NCBI GenBank assembly: GCA_029260615.1
Contig: JAJDCX010000069.1
Span: 1-54,897, forward strand
Reading direction: 5' to 3'
DNA length: 54,897 bases
Source: Phycisphaeraceae bacterium
GTDB lineage: Bacteria > Planctomycetota > Phycisphaerae > Phycisphaerales > Phycisphaeraceae
Shown: positions 34,605 through 43,038 of the stretch, in pieces
Layout of the letters: each line of letters begins with the position of its first letter
How positions within the stretch are numbered: the stretch's first letter is position 1
Made by a program: the position numbers and the translations under genes
The notes under the pieces: generated by a model
The model's input: the letters and a program-made list of their open reading frames with translations, nothing else
The model's database searches: none
What the model was told of the DNA's origin: nothing

Positions 34605-36134
34605 CTAAGCGACACGCTGCTTCCGTCTAAAAAGCATGAGCCCGCTGAAGCCAAGCAGGGTTGACGTGGCTGGTTCGGGGACCATGTACACGGTTGTCTC
34701 TAGCGAATCGACGGCGAAAGTCTGTCCAAACCCTGGGAGTACCTGCAGGTCTACCTGAACCTCACCGTCGGCCAACATCGACTCTAACTCGGCCAAACTC
34801 ATGTGCAGCTCGAGATCGAACAAGTACTCTGCTGTCAGCCCATCAGGTACCACCACACCCAGGTCGGGAGCAAAGAACAAGTCAAGCTGGGACGTGACAT
34901 CTACTCCGTCAAACTGTATCGTCAGGCCGTCGCCCTTCCAGTTGTACATTTCAAGTTCAAAGAACGCTGCGCTCACCATTATGCCAACATCTGGATCCGC
35001 GAATTGAAGGGTAAACGAAGTAATTCCCTCGGGAAGCAACACATCTGTTCCATCTCCGTCAGGATTGACGATTAGGCTGGGGTCGATTGTTGGGTGGTCC
35101 AGTAGGTCTATGCTCTCGAGAGAGCCATCGCCGCCGGAGGGACTTGTTCCGTAAATATCCTTGTCTCCTTTCGTAGCCTTCTTTTCCTTCTTTGCCCCAA
35201 CATGGTTCAGATCTGACGCCAGGCCGATCTTGTTCTTTAATTTCTTCTGCTGATTCTTGGTGAAATTGACGTACCGTGTCTTGTTGCCATCTTGGAATGT
35301 GAGGTTCGGCCTAATGCCCCCGGATGTCATCATCGTAGCCGTCGGAAGAGCCGCCTTGAACTCCTTTCCGGCTCCAGTATCCGGCTTAATCATTTCTGTG
35401 TCTGTCGGCAGCTTGCTATCAAGATTTTTATCTTTTACGTTTCCCGTGTGACCGCCAAATCCAAGCAAGTGTCCCAGTTCGTGCGCGGCAACCTGGCTCA
35501 GCGCGTTCGTTGCCTCCTCCTTATTCAGTGCTCGATCTTGTGCTTTGCCGTTTTTGTCATGGAACCAGATCTTCTTGTTGGCATCGGCCAGCTTATCGAC
35601 AAACACCCAAGACTTGACCACTGGCTTATTTACATCCTTTTTAGGGGCTGTTTGCCCGAGACGGCTGGGGTCATTCTTGGACACAACAACGCCGGCAAAG
35701 TCGACCGTAAAGTCGATCTTCAACTCCTTCTCCCCTTCCTTAGGTACAGGTATTGATGTTACAAAAGTGATCCAATACGGTGAGGGATTCGGATTCTTCT
35801 TCATCTTTCCAAACAGGCCCAGATCCTCGAATACGAAGATCTTCTCCATGTTTGCTTTGATGTCTTCCATCATCATCTTGGCGATCGCCACTTTGTCATC
35901 TTTATTATTTTTATCTTCCAAATCGAGCCGTGCGACGAGAGCACTATTTGCCAGCGAACTCGGTGTACCCTTTTCAAACCCGGCATCGACCGGAGCTTTG
36001 GGATTGGGATCGAGAAAGACGACCACGTTGGCCGCAGTCCTCTGCGAAGCAAGAAGGAGCAGGGTAACTGTGAAGATAATGACACCTAAAGTGGCTGGAA
36101 CCATTATCGTATCTCTTGTTTGTTTATAGTCCAT
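34605..36134 (-). CDS. Putative secreted zinc metalloprotease with PEP-CTERM signal
   Basis: The 509-residue protein has an N-terminal signal helix (PATLGVIIFTVTLLLLASQ) and a zinc-binding motif HELGHLLGFGGH starting at His218. It ends VPEPATSTLLGFSGLMLF followed by RRKQ, a PEP-CTERM sorting signal processed by an exosortase. His218, Glu219 and His222 fit a metzincin, but the third histidine is one residue later than in HExxHxxGxxH. The body is lysine- and aspartate-rich, and codon use is more AT-rich than its neighbours, suggesting a different history. The start at 36134 has GGAAGGG upstream. It follows the second PEP-CTERM gene by two bases, so the two are co-transcribed. No exosortase gene is in the window. 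Confidence 0.8.
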   Translation of the reverse strand: MDYKQTRDTIMVPATLGVIIFTVTLLLLASQRTAANVVVFLDPNPKAPVDAGFEKGTPSSLANSALVARLDLEDKNNKDDKVAIAKMMMEDIKANMEKIFVFEDLGLFGKMKKNPNPSPYWITFVTSIPVPKEGEKELKIDFTVDFAGVVVSKNDPSRLGQTAPKKDVNKPVVKSWVFVDKLADANKKIWFHDKNGKAQDRALNKEEATNALSQVAAHELGHLLGFGGHTGNVKDKNLDSKLPTDTEMIKPDTGAGKEFKAALPTATMMTSGGIRPNLTFQDGNKTRYVNFTKNQQKKLKNKIGLASDLNHVGAKKEKKATKGDKDIYGTSPSGGDGSLESIDLLDHPTIDPSLIVNPDGDGTDVLLPEGITSFTLQFADPDVGIMVSAAFFELEMYNWKGDGLTIQFDGVDVTSQLDLFFAPDLGVVVPDGLTAEYLFDLELHMSLAELESMLADGEVQVDLQVLPGFGQTFAVDSLETTVYMVPEPATSTLLGFSGLMLFRRKQRVA

Positions 36135-36136
36135 GT

Positions 36137-36763
36137 TTAATCCCTTCCAGTCAGTGATCGGTCCTTGAGGACATCCCTGTTCTCCCGCCGCCGCCACACG
36201 AGCACTACCCCGCCGAGCCCCAGAAGCATTAAAGTACCCGGCTCGGGTTCCAGGCTAAGAACAACGAATTCAATAACCACGAGTTCGGGTTCCCCTAGGC
36301 CGATACCACCATCGAGTCGAGGCAAGGGCGGCGGGTATGAGTACTGCAGATCGAACTTCGTACCGGCAGGCCAATCTGAGAAATCCAGGTTGAAGCTATC
36401 CCCGGAGCCCACACCGGTCGTAGTGCCGCCGAGGATATCGAGTGTAAGCTCAGGATCTCCAAAAAAATCTTGACCAACGGAAGCTCGGTCGAAACCTTCC
36501 GTACCGAACTCACCCGAAGGTTGAGGTTGATTGGGGGGATCGGCAAACGTGGGTGGGGTGGCTGACAGAAGCGTGATATGAAGATCAGTCGCTGCGATGG
36601 CCGCGGTATTCTTGAACTCGAAGCGGGTCTGCCCGGCGGGCTGGCCAACGGTAATAATGCTTGCGGATAGCGGGCCGGCACTCAGAAGCAATAGGGTGCA
36701 GGCACCTATGAATCCTCTTGAGATCAACGCAACTTCGCGCGATTGCGCGAGTCTCCTTCTCAT
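36137..36763 (-). CDS. PEP-CTERM sorting domain protein
   Basis: This 208-residue secreted protein has an N-terminal signal sequence (GFIGACTLLLLSAGPLSASI), a beta-rich middle with no recognised domain, and LEPEPGTLMLLGLGGVVL followed by WRRRE, a PEP-CTERM signal. About 14 residues follow the basic cluster, longer than the usual tail. The ATG at 36763 is chosen because GGAGG lies 8 bases upstream. It is first in a two-gene unit with the metalloprotease. Confidence 0.78.
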   Translation of the reverse strand: MRRRLAQSREVALISRGFIGACTLLLLSAGPLSASIITVGQPAGQTRFEFKNTAAIAATDLHITLLSATPPTFADPPNQPQPSGEFGTEGFDRASVGQDFFGDPELTLDILGGTTTGVGSGDSFNLDFSDWPAGTKFDLQYSYPPPLPRLDGGIGLGEPELVVIEFVVLSLEPEPGTLMLLGLGGVVLVWRRRENRDVLKDRSLTGRD

Positions 36764-36810
36764 GCGATCCCTCCAGTTCAAATGCGTGTAGATTCTCTCC
36801 GCCCTGAGTG

Positions 36811-36889
36811 ACCCGCCGCTTAGCCGGGAGTAAGAAATGTTCGGTTTCCTAGACCCGCCGTTAGCGTGAAGCTAACCGGGATTACTCCC
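36811..36889. repeat. Nested palindromes in the leader of the PEP-CTERM unit
   Basis: GGGAGTAA (36826-36833) and TTACTCCC (36882-36889) form a perfect 8-bp outer pairing that encloses the hairpin GTTAGC/GCTAAC (36860-36876). The motif ACCCGCCG(C)TTAGC occurs twice, at about 36811 and 36853. It lies 48-126 bases before the PEP-CTERM gene start, within its probable 5' leader. It may be a REP-like element or a structured regulatory RNA; I cannot match it to a known riboswitch. Confidence 0.5.
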
Positions 36890-37187
36890 CGTCGCAAGAA
36901 CTATTCGTATGTGTTGGTATTTTATTAACAAATCAAAGCCCAGCAGTAAGCGACATAGAGACGCTCGGGGCCAACCTAAGTTATTGTGCTACACACACAA
37001 ATGATCGACTTCCGCACACCATTCTTATCTTCAACTAATGAGCTGAATACTAATGATACCAGCCACCTCAGAAGACTGGAACACCAAGCCCCTCCCTAGC
37101 AAGCGAACCTCTATCCACTTGGATCGAACTTTCACACAGGCTGAAATGGAACGCATCCGTCAAGGACTGATACGTTTTTAGCCCGGC

Positions 37188-37227
37188 CGTCGGATCCCCC
37201 GTTAGGCGCTACGCTTTGGGACCGACG
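37188..37227. repeat. REP-like palindrome
   Basis: CGTCGG-A-TCCC and GGGA-CCGACG form a 10-bp stem with one bulged base, enclosing a loop region with GTTAGGCGCTACGCTT. The core shares the CCGTTAG word with the palindrome in the PEP-CTERM leader. Confidence 0.5.
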
Positions 37228-37412
37228 TTTACATCCGTTACCGCCGGGGAGGACCGTATCGTGATCTGCCAGAATTCATCGATTAGAAATTCCTAATAAG
37301 TCAACTCTACCAAGCCTGGACAGAAATTATCTGGAGGCGGACGGCTTTCGGAGATCACCGGCAAGTGGATGTGGGTCTTCAATGCGGCATTCAAGAGGTG
37401 CTTTGCTAAGAC

Positions 37413-37475
37413 TTGATTCTCATCGATGAGTTGGGCTACACCCCGCTTACACATTATGTGACCGGGGATTCTTAA
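37413..37475 (+). pseudogene. Possible IstB-like transposition ATPase remnant
   Basis: A 20-codon frame reads LILIDELGYTPLTHYVTGDS and stops. The core resembles the Walker B region of IstB (IS21-type helper ATPase), where LLILDDLGYLP-like sequences are usual. A stop lies two codons upstream and no P-loop is seen, so this could be a decayed insertion sequence or chance. Confidence 0.25.
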
Positions 37476-37793
37476 ATCCGGTAATCCACAGCTCCAACGC
37501 TCTCATATTATGTCAAAAAATGATTCAACAGATAGTTCGACCGCCCCAACATCACGAATTTTTCTGGCGTACTGCAAAAACTCTTGAGTCATGGGGGATA
37601 GTTGGGATCATAGCGGTGCTTGGGGCAGTACTTACCCTGGGGGCTTAGATCCCTTCAGCGATGTAGTGGGCCATATTGTCAGCATCTTATGCGGGGTGCC
37701 TTTGTAGCCGCAGATCTTGCCTGAGTGGCGCGGCTTTTGTTAGGGTTTGTCGGGGGTACGGCATAATGGCTGCTTATTGTGGGAATCTCAACC

Positions 37794-38843
37794 ATGCCGA
37801 TCGGTCGCATGCGTATTTCAACGACAGCCCTAAGCGTGACACTCGCGCTGCTACTTGTCGCCATGCTGGCCTGGCTCGGCCAGGTGCCGGACGATTCATC
37901 GGCTTCTAATCCAGACGCCCAAGGCAAGACACTCGGGCCCGGCGATCACGTCTTCTATCTGGGACTCATACCCGAACGAAACATCTTCGCACAGCGCCGC
38001 CGCTACCGTGCCCTGGCCGACTACCTGTCAGACACCTTGGACCTGCGCGTCGAGTTGGTCACATCCAACACCTACCACGGAGCCCTCAACGATATGGCTC
38101 GGGGAAAAATCGACGGGGCGTTCATGGGATCCATGTTGGCCACGCTGACACTTGACCAGTTACAAGCCAACGTCCTGGTCAAGCCCCAGACCGCGGACGG
38201 CGTCACCACATACCAAGGCGTGATCTTCGTCCGTGACGACTCACCTATCCAAAGTCTTAACGACCTAAACAACACGTCGATCGCCATGGTAAAGACGACC
38301 ACGGCAGGGCACCTGTTCCCGGTCTTTGTGCTGACCGAATTAGGTATGCTTACAGGTGAGGATGCGGTCACGATGCGCTGGGTCGGCACCCATGACCGAG
38401 CCGTTCAAGAAGTATTTGAAGGCCGGGTGCAAGCCGGGGCCGCCAAGGACCTGCGGATCGACGCATTCGAGAACGCCCACCAGGGCTACCGGTTCCGCAG
38501 GTTGGCGGTCAGCGAGGCGGTCCCGAATAACGCGCTGGTCGTTCGACGTGAACTGGGCGGACGCTTGACCGAGCAGCTACGCAGCGCCCTGTTGCAGATG
38601 GACCAAAACCAGGCCGGCCGCGCCGCCTTGTCCACCTTCGGGGCCCAGCGCTTCGTCACATGCCAAGCAGAAGAATACCTCGCCGTTTACGACATGTCCC
38701 AGCGTCTAGGCCCCGGCTGGGGCAGTGTCACCTCGTCGCCGCCACCGTCCATCCCGGCCGACTCGACACACACCGTCTCACCTGTCACCCCTGACACCGT
38801 CCCGTTGAAGCCGACACCCGCTACTACCCCAAGGGAGCCCTGA
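37794..38843 (+). CDS. PhnD-like periplasmic binding protein of a sensory operon
   Basis: The 349-residue protein has an N-terminal helix (ISTTALSVTLALLLVAMLAW) and a PhnD/SsuA-type type 2 binding fold: YLGLIPERNIFAQRRRYRAL, LSDTLDLRVELVTSNTYHGA, KIDGAFMGSMLATL, IAMVKTTTAGHLFPVFVL and VQAGAAKDLRIDAF. The C-terminus is a Pro/Thr-rich tail. Family members bind oxyanions such as phosphite, phosphonate or phosphate, but no ABC transporter follows. Instead two kinase-type genes follow with a 2-base gap, so it probably acts as a signal receptor. The ligand is unknown. A GTG at 37779 is an alternative start. Confidence 0.85.
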   Translation: MPIGRMRISTTALSVTLALLLVAMLAWLGQVPDDSSASNPDAQGKTLGPGDHVFYLGLIPERNIFAQRRRYRALADYLSDTLDLRVELVTSNTYHGALNDMARGKIDGAFMGSMLATLTLDQLQANVLVKPQTADGVTTYQGVIFVRDDSPIQSLNDLNNTSIAMVKTTTAGHLFPVFVLTELGMLTGEDAVTMRWVGTHDRAVQEVFEGRVQAGAAKDLRIDAFENAHQGYRFRRLAVSEAVPNNALVVRRELGGRLTEQLRSALLQMDQNQAGRAALSTFGAQRFVTCQAEEYLAVYDMSQRLGPGWGSVTSSPPPSIPADSTHTVSPVTPDTVPLKPTPATTPREP

Positions 38844-38845
38844 CC

Positions 38846-39892
38846 GTGCTGCGTCATAAGTTGTTGCGCATCCTTTTTTCGTTGACAGCGCTGCTGATGG
38901 TGTTAGCGGTGGCGGCACTCTGGTCGCTGCAGCGTACCTTTGTATCGCTCGACCACCTGCACAACCAAGCCGGCGTCGCCGTCAACCAGGTGAACGAACT
39001 AAGCACGGTGTTGTCCAGCATCGAACTGGAACTGTACGGCCTACAAACAGGCCGGATCAGGCACCTTGATAACCTGATCGATGCCGCCGACACCATGAAC
39101 CGACTGACCGATGCGTTGGACTCCAGCTACCTGCTTCGCGAGCCACAGGTACACAAAACCTTCGAAGAATTGATCCACCAGATCGACAGCTTCCAATCAC
39201 GTGTCGGCGTTCTAGCGACAGCTCAGGACCGTGAGTTGGCGCTGCACTACAACCTCGCCGCGCTCGATGATGCCGCGCAGATGCGCCAACGGCTGCTACA
39301 CATCGCCCGATACGTTCAAAATCACGCACGCCAGGAGCAGGTAACCCTCACCGGACGGTTCCGCTGGCTGGTCGTAGCCATGGCGATCGGATTCCTCATC
39401 GTCATCAACGGGTCGATCCTCCTGATGATGCGCGCCGCCGGCATGGTCCTTAGGCCGGTCGCCCGACTGGTTCATGCCAGCCGAGAGCTTGCCCACGAGA
39501 ACTTCGCGCACCGGGTGACAGTCGGCCAACAAGACGAGTTCGACGAACTGGCCCGGGCCTACAACCACCTCGCCCAGAAGCTCCAAGAGAACGAGCAACG
39601 CCGGATCCAGACACTCCAACAGATGGCATTAACCCTCAACCACGAGCTGAACAACGCGATCGCAACGATCGAGATGCAGTTGACGCTCTTACGCAGGCGG
39701 TCCGGCCCCGATGTGGCGTTGGAGAAAAACCTCAGCCAGATCCACGACAACCTCCAGCGGATGGCCCAGGTAATCAGCTCTCTCAAGCAGCTCCGCCGTG
39801 TCGTCCTGACCGATTACGCCGACGGGGTTAAGATGTTAGACCTGCGGGAGTCGATCCGGGACGACGGGCCGACCGCAGCGGCGGGGCAGTGA
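38846..39892 (+). CDS. HAMP-domain sensor with dimerisation helix but no ATPase domain
   Basis: A 348-residue membrane protein: helix 1 near residues 8-28, a helical periplasmic domain of about 140 residues, helix 2 at about 170-195, a HAMP domain (RPVARLVHASRELAHENF), then a HisKA-like helix with LTLNHELNNAIATIEM, placing the histidine at 266. The chain ends about 80 residues later with no N, G1 or G2 box, so there is no HATPase domain. It may pass a signal to the next gene product or be phosphorylated by it. AAGGGAG lies before the GTG start. Confidence 0.85.
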   Translation: MLRHKLLRILFSLTALLMVLAVAALWSLQRTFVSLDHLHNQAGVAVNQVNELSTVLSSIELELYGLQTGRIRHLDNLIDAADTMNRLTDALDSSYLLREPQVHKTFEELIHQIDSFQSRVGVLATAQDRELALHYNLAALDDAAQMRQRLLHIARYVQNHARQEQVTLTGRFRWLVVAMAIGFLIVINGSILLMMRAAGMVLRPVARLVHASRELAHENFAHRVTVGQQDEFDELARAYNHLAQKLQENEQRRIQTLQQMALTLNHELNNAIATIEMQLTLLRRRSGPDVALEKNLSQIHDNLQRMAQVISSLKQLRRVVLTDYADGVKMLDLRESIRDDGPTAAAGQ

Positions 39893-39914
39893 ACCCAAGG
39901 CGGGACCAGCGCGA

Positions 39915-41249
39915 ATGGCCGAATCAATAAAGTTACAACCCGACCGGCTCCTGACCAATCAACTACGCTGGCTGGTCGGCTTGCGTTGGATCGCCGGATC
40001 GGTGGTGGTCGTCGGCTCACTGTTAGATGCCTCATGGTTTCACCTACTCGACGACACACCGGTGATGACAGGGTTGGGCCTGGTGATCCTGACCTACAAC
40101 ACCGTCCTCTGGCTGGGCATTCGGTGCAGATCTAGTTCACACCCCGGGCCCGGCTGTGTTTTAGTCTGGATGCATATCCTCCCCGACTTGGCATGCCTGG
40201 CATTCATGTGCGCACGGACCGGCGGCGGGCACAGCCCGATGCTTGGGTTCTTCGTCTTCCACATGGTCTTCACCAGCATCCTGCTCAAACCCATCCAGGC
40301 CTACGGCGGCGCGGCGGCCGCAGCCTTGATGCTCACGCTCTGTCTTGAATTGACCGGTAACTGGCCAGACACCCTCGAACACCGCCTGGCTCTGATCGGC
40401 TGGATTGTCACACTGGCAGTGACCGTCTACCTGACCAACCACATCACCTCCTCGCTCCGCCGACACCGCACCCGGCTGATGGCAAGGAACCGCCGAAACC
40501 ACCTCCTGCTCAGAACACTACGCCATCAGCAGCAAGCCATGATTCAGCAGGAAAAAATGGTCGGCCTAGGACAGATGGCCGCCGGCGTCGCACACGAAGT
40601 CTCCAACCCCCTTGCCAGCATGGACGGCGTCCTGCAACTGATGCAACGCAACGAACGACATATCAAGCCCGAAAAACTCGACACACTGCGCCAACAGGTC
40701 CAGCGGATCAAGCAGATCGTCCGACTACTGACAGACTTCGCACACCCCACCGACTACCACTGGGACCACGTCCCCATCAACACCGTCGTCGAGTCCGCCC
40801 TGCAGATGGTCCGCTTCGACCACCGCCAACACGCCGTAACCATCATCAAAGAGTTTGCCCCCGACGATCCCGTGATCGAGGTCCAGTCCCACGCGCTACA
40901 GCAGGTATTGACCAACCTCCTGTTCAACGCTTTGGATGCCTTAGACAACGTGCCCCAGCCCCGCCTGACGATCGGCACCGCCTGCGATGGACAGCAGTGC
41001 CGCCTCTGGGTCAGCGACAACGGACCCGGCATCGACCCCAAACACCTTGCCCGGGTCTTCGAGCCCTTCTTCACCACCAAGCCCGTCGGCAAAGGGACCG
41101 GCCTGGGGCTTGCCATCTGTTACAACCTCATCCGCAATCAGGGCGGGCGTATCGATTTTTCCAGCGAGTCCGGCCAAGGTGTAACCGCAACCATCCTCCT
41201 GCCAGTGCGGCAAAACCAGGTTCTCACTTCAGAATCAGACCAGCCCTGA
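39915..41249 (+). CDS. NtrB-like membrane histidine kinase
   Basis: The first 180 residues hold about six transmembrane helices. Then come the H box GQMAAGVAHEVSNPLASM (His227), N box NLLFNALDALDN, G1 DNGPGID, and the FEPFFTTKPVGKGTGLGLAI segment. The arrangement is that of NtrB/AtoS-class kinases, which phosphorylate sigma-54 activators of the NtrC class. No response regulator is encoded next to it. The cytochrome operon behind it has a sigma-54 promoter, so the missing partner is probably an NtrC-type activator elsewhere. Confidence 0.92.
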   Translation: MAESIKLQPDRLLTNQLRWLVGLRWIAGSVVVVGSLLDASWFHLLDDTPVMTGLGLVILTYNTVLWLGIRCRSSSHPGPGCVLVWMHILPDLACLAFMCARTGGGHSPMLGFFVFHMVFTSILLKPIQAYGGAAAAALMLTLCLELTGNWPDTLEHRLALIGWIVTLAVTVYLTNHITSSLRRHRTRLMARNRRNHLLLRTLRHQQQAMIQQEKMVGLGQMAAGVAHEVSNPLASMDGVLQLMQRNERHIKPEKLDTLRQQVQRIKQIVRLLTDFAHPTDYHWDHVPINTVVESALQMVRFDHRQHAVTIIKEFAPDDPVIEVQSHALQQVLTNLLFNALDALDNVPQPRLTIGTACDGQQCRLWVSDNGPGIDPKHLARVFEPFFTTKPVGKGTGLGLAICYNLIRNQGGRIDFSSESGQGVTATILLPVRQNQVLTSESDQP

Positions 41250-41363
41250 CATCGCGCCGTGCCGGGCGGCAACGCCAGGCGTTATACCGGCAACCTAACC
41301 GGACGGGTCTTTCCTGCCTTGGCCGCATTAGTCCTATTCACAAGACTCGACCGTCCACCATCC

Positions 41364-41379
41364 TTCTCGGTGTTAAGAA
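41364..41379. promoter_or_regulatory. Candidate activator site upstream of the first sigma-54 promoter
   Basis: TTCTCGGTGTTAAGAA is an inverted repeat with TTCT/AGAA ends. It ends 48 bases before the -24 element, and a repeat with the same ends and the same spacing lies upstream of the second promoter. Confidence 0.6.
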
Positions 41380-41427
41380 TACACGCCCATTTGAGTCCGA
41401 TTCTCGGTATCCGTCACCGATTAATTT

Positions 41428-41443
41428 TGGCACGCGATGTGCG
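41428..41443 (+). promoter_or_regulatory. Sigma-54 promoter of cytochrome operon 1
   Basis: TGGCACG-CGAT-GTGCG matches the -24/-12 consensus TGGCACG-N4-TTGCW with correct GG to GC spacing; one T and the last base differ. Transcription would start near 41454, leaving a leader of about 145 bases with a TGGGTC/GACCCA hairpin before the ATG at 41599. Confidence 0.75.
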
Positions 41444-41598
41444 AAGTGACTATTCGGTGGGTTTCACCGCCGTGCTGACGGTTGGCCAGGTGGGTCCCAT
41501 GTTTTGGCCCAGACCCATGCCGTCAAGGTTTTAAGTAGGCCTGGAGGCCTGACCACTTGTAGTTGTCCGACGCTTATCTGATCCAGAGGCGGACTCAT

Positions 41599-43038
41599 AT
41601 GCCGGAGAATCTCAGAGATTCAACCCGACGACACGGTGCCAGGTGTTGCTACGGCGCGGTCTGCGCGTGGATCATCCTGGCGGCGAGCGGGATCGGTCTG
41701 CAGGCCTCCGCTCTGACTCCCAAACCCACGTCCCAAACCGCTACCTGTCAGGACGGCGACTGCCACGGGGGCATCGGCACAGCCGAAGTGACCCACGGCC
41801 CGGTCGCGCAGGGCAAGTGTCAAGCCTGTCACGAATATGTCTCACCACCCGAACACACCTTCAAGCTCACTCGGCCGGACGATCAGTTGTGTCAGACCTG
41901 CCACACGCTAAAGCATCGCGACGTGGTCCACTCCCCGGTCCAACAGGGCCGATGTACCGAATGCCACGACCCGCACGGCTCGGACTATCAGATGATGCTG
42001 GTCGACGACCCGACGCGTGGCCTGTGCGTTAGCTGTCACAAACAAGACGGGTTCTCTCAGAAGAAGTTCAAGCACGGCCCGGTCGCGTCCGGCGCATGCA
42101 TCCTCTGTCACGAACCTCATTCCTCATGGGAGCCCAACCTGCTGGTCGACAAGCCACAGGCCCTGTGCCTGACCTGCCACGGCCAAGACCTCAAGGGTGA
42201 GCCGGGCCAACAGCGGCACATCCACGCTCCGGTTAAAGATGGCTGTACCGACTGCCACGACGCCCACGCCTCAGACTTCCAATACCAACTGAATCAGGAC
42301 GCACCCGGCTTGTGCTTTACCTGTCACAAGCAGTTGGAGGAGCAACTGTCCAGCGCACCGGTTGTCCACGGGGCCCTGACCGAACCCGGCGGCTGCCTGG
42401 GCTGCCACGCGCCTCACAATTCTCCACTCCCCAATCTCCAACGCGCCGAGCAGACACAGATGTGCCTGGGCTGCCACGACAAAACGATCCAGACGGCCGA
42501 CGGCCGGACGCTGACCAATATGGCCGAACTGCTTGCGGACAACCCCGACCACCACGGCCCGATCCGGGAGGACAGCTGCACCGCCTGCCACCAGCCTCAC
42601 ACCGGAGACCGGGCCAACATGCTCGTCGAGGCCTACCCCCCGCAGTTCTATGCCCCGTTTTCAATCGAGCGTTACGGGTTGTGCTTCACCTGTCACCAAC
42701 CCGCACTGGTCCAGGACCGGCTCGGCAAGGGGCTCACACGGTTCCGCAGCAGCGAGCTGAACCTGCACTGGGTCCACGTCAACCAGAAAAAAGGTCGGAC
42801 CTGTCGGGCCTGTCACGAGGTACACGCTTCCCGCAACCCCTTCCACATCCGCGATTCCGTCCCCTTTGGCGATAGCGATTGGATGCTCGAAATCAAGTTC
42901 AAGACCACACCGACCGGCGGGAGCTGTTCCCCGGGCTGCCACGAAACAAGGTCCTACGACCGCGGGACCGCACGGAGCGACGGCACCCCTGACCACTCGG
43001 CCGGCACGACGGCATACAACACAGGAGGCTCGCCGTGA
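41599..43038 (+). CDS. Periplasmic 15-heme cytochrome c, paralogue A
   Basis: The 479-residue protein has a signal sequence (AVCAWIILAASGIGLQASA) and 15 haem attachment sites: a first site CQDGDCH (CX4CH), thirteen CXXCH (from CQACH to CRACH), and a last CSPGCH (CX3CH). Many histidines next to GPV and DPH motifs look like the second axial ligands, as in doubled-CXXCH proteins. The C-terminus (LHWVHVNQKKGRTCRACHEV ... GSCSPGCHETRSYDR) is shared with paralogues B and C in operon 2. It is probably a periplasmic electron carrier or conduit. The start at 41599 has AGAGG nine bases upstream. It overlaps the next gene by four bases (GTGA). Confidence 0.9.
   Translation: MPENLRDSTRRHGARCCYGAVCAWIILAASGIGLQASALTPKPTSQTATCQDGDCHGGIGTAEVTHGPVAQGKCQACHEYVSPPEHTFKLTRPDDQLCQTCHTLKHRDVVHSPVQQGRCTECHDPHGSDYQMMLVDDPTRGLCVSCHKQDGFSQKKFKHGPVASGACILCHEPHSSWEPNLLVDKPQALCLTCHGQDLKGEPGQQRHIHAPVKDGCTDCHDAHASDFQYQLNQDAPGLCFTCHKQLEEQLSSAPVVHGALTEPGGCLGCHAPHNSPLPNLQRAEQTQMCLGCHDKTIQTADGRTLTNMAELLADNPDHHGPIREDSCTACHQPHTGDRANMLVEAYPPQFYAPFSIERYGLCFTCHQPALVQDRLGKGLTRFRSSELNLHWVHVNQKKGRTCRACHEVHASRNPFHIRDSVPFGDSDWMLEIKFKTTPTGGSCSPGCHETRSYDRGTARSDGTPDHSAGTTAYNTGGSP

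Larger units (their letters stand above)
36890..37793. other. Roughly 0.9-kb region without intact genes
   Basis: Apart from the palindrome at 37188 and the doubtful IstB-like fragment at 37413, I see no credible coding frame on either strand. The composition is AT-richer than the genome average suggested by neighbours, and frames are broken by many stops. It looks like decayed or regulatory DNA between the PEP-CTERM unit and the sensory operon. Confidence 0.5.

Noticed and set aside
37321-37412. Coding frame joining to the IstB-like fragment.
   Set aside because: Stops interrupt every frame, and no P-loop motif could be read upstream, so no larger pseudogene is called.
34219-37793. A complete integrated element bounded by tRNA-Leu.
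   Set aside because: No integrase gene and no second copy of the tRNA 3' end were found, so only a weak island hypothesis is kept.
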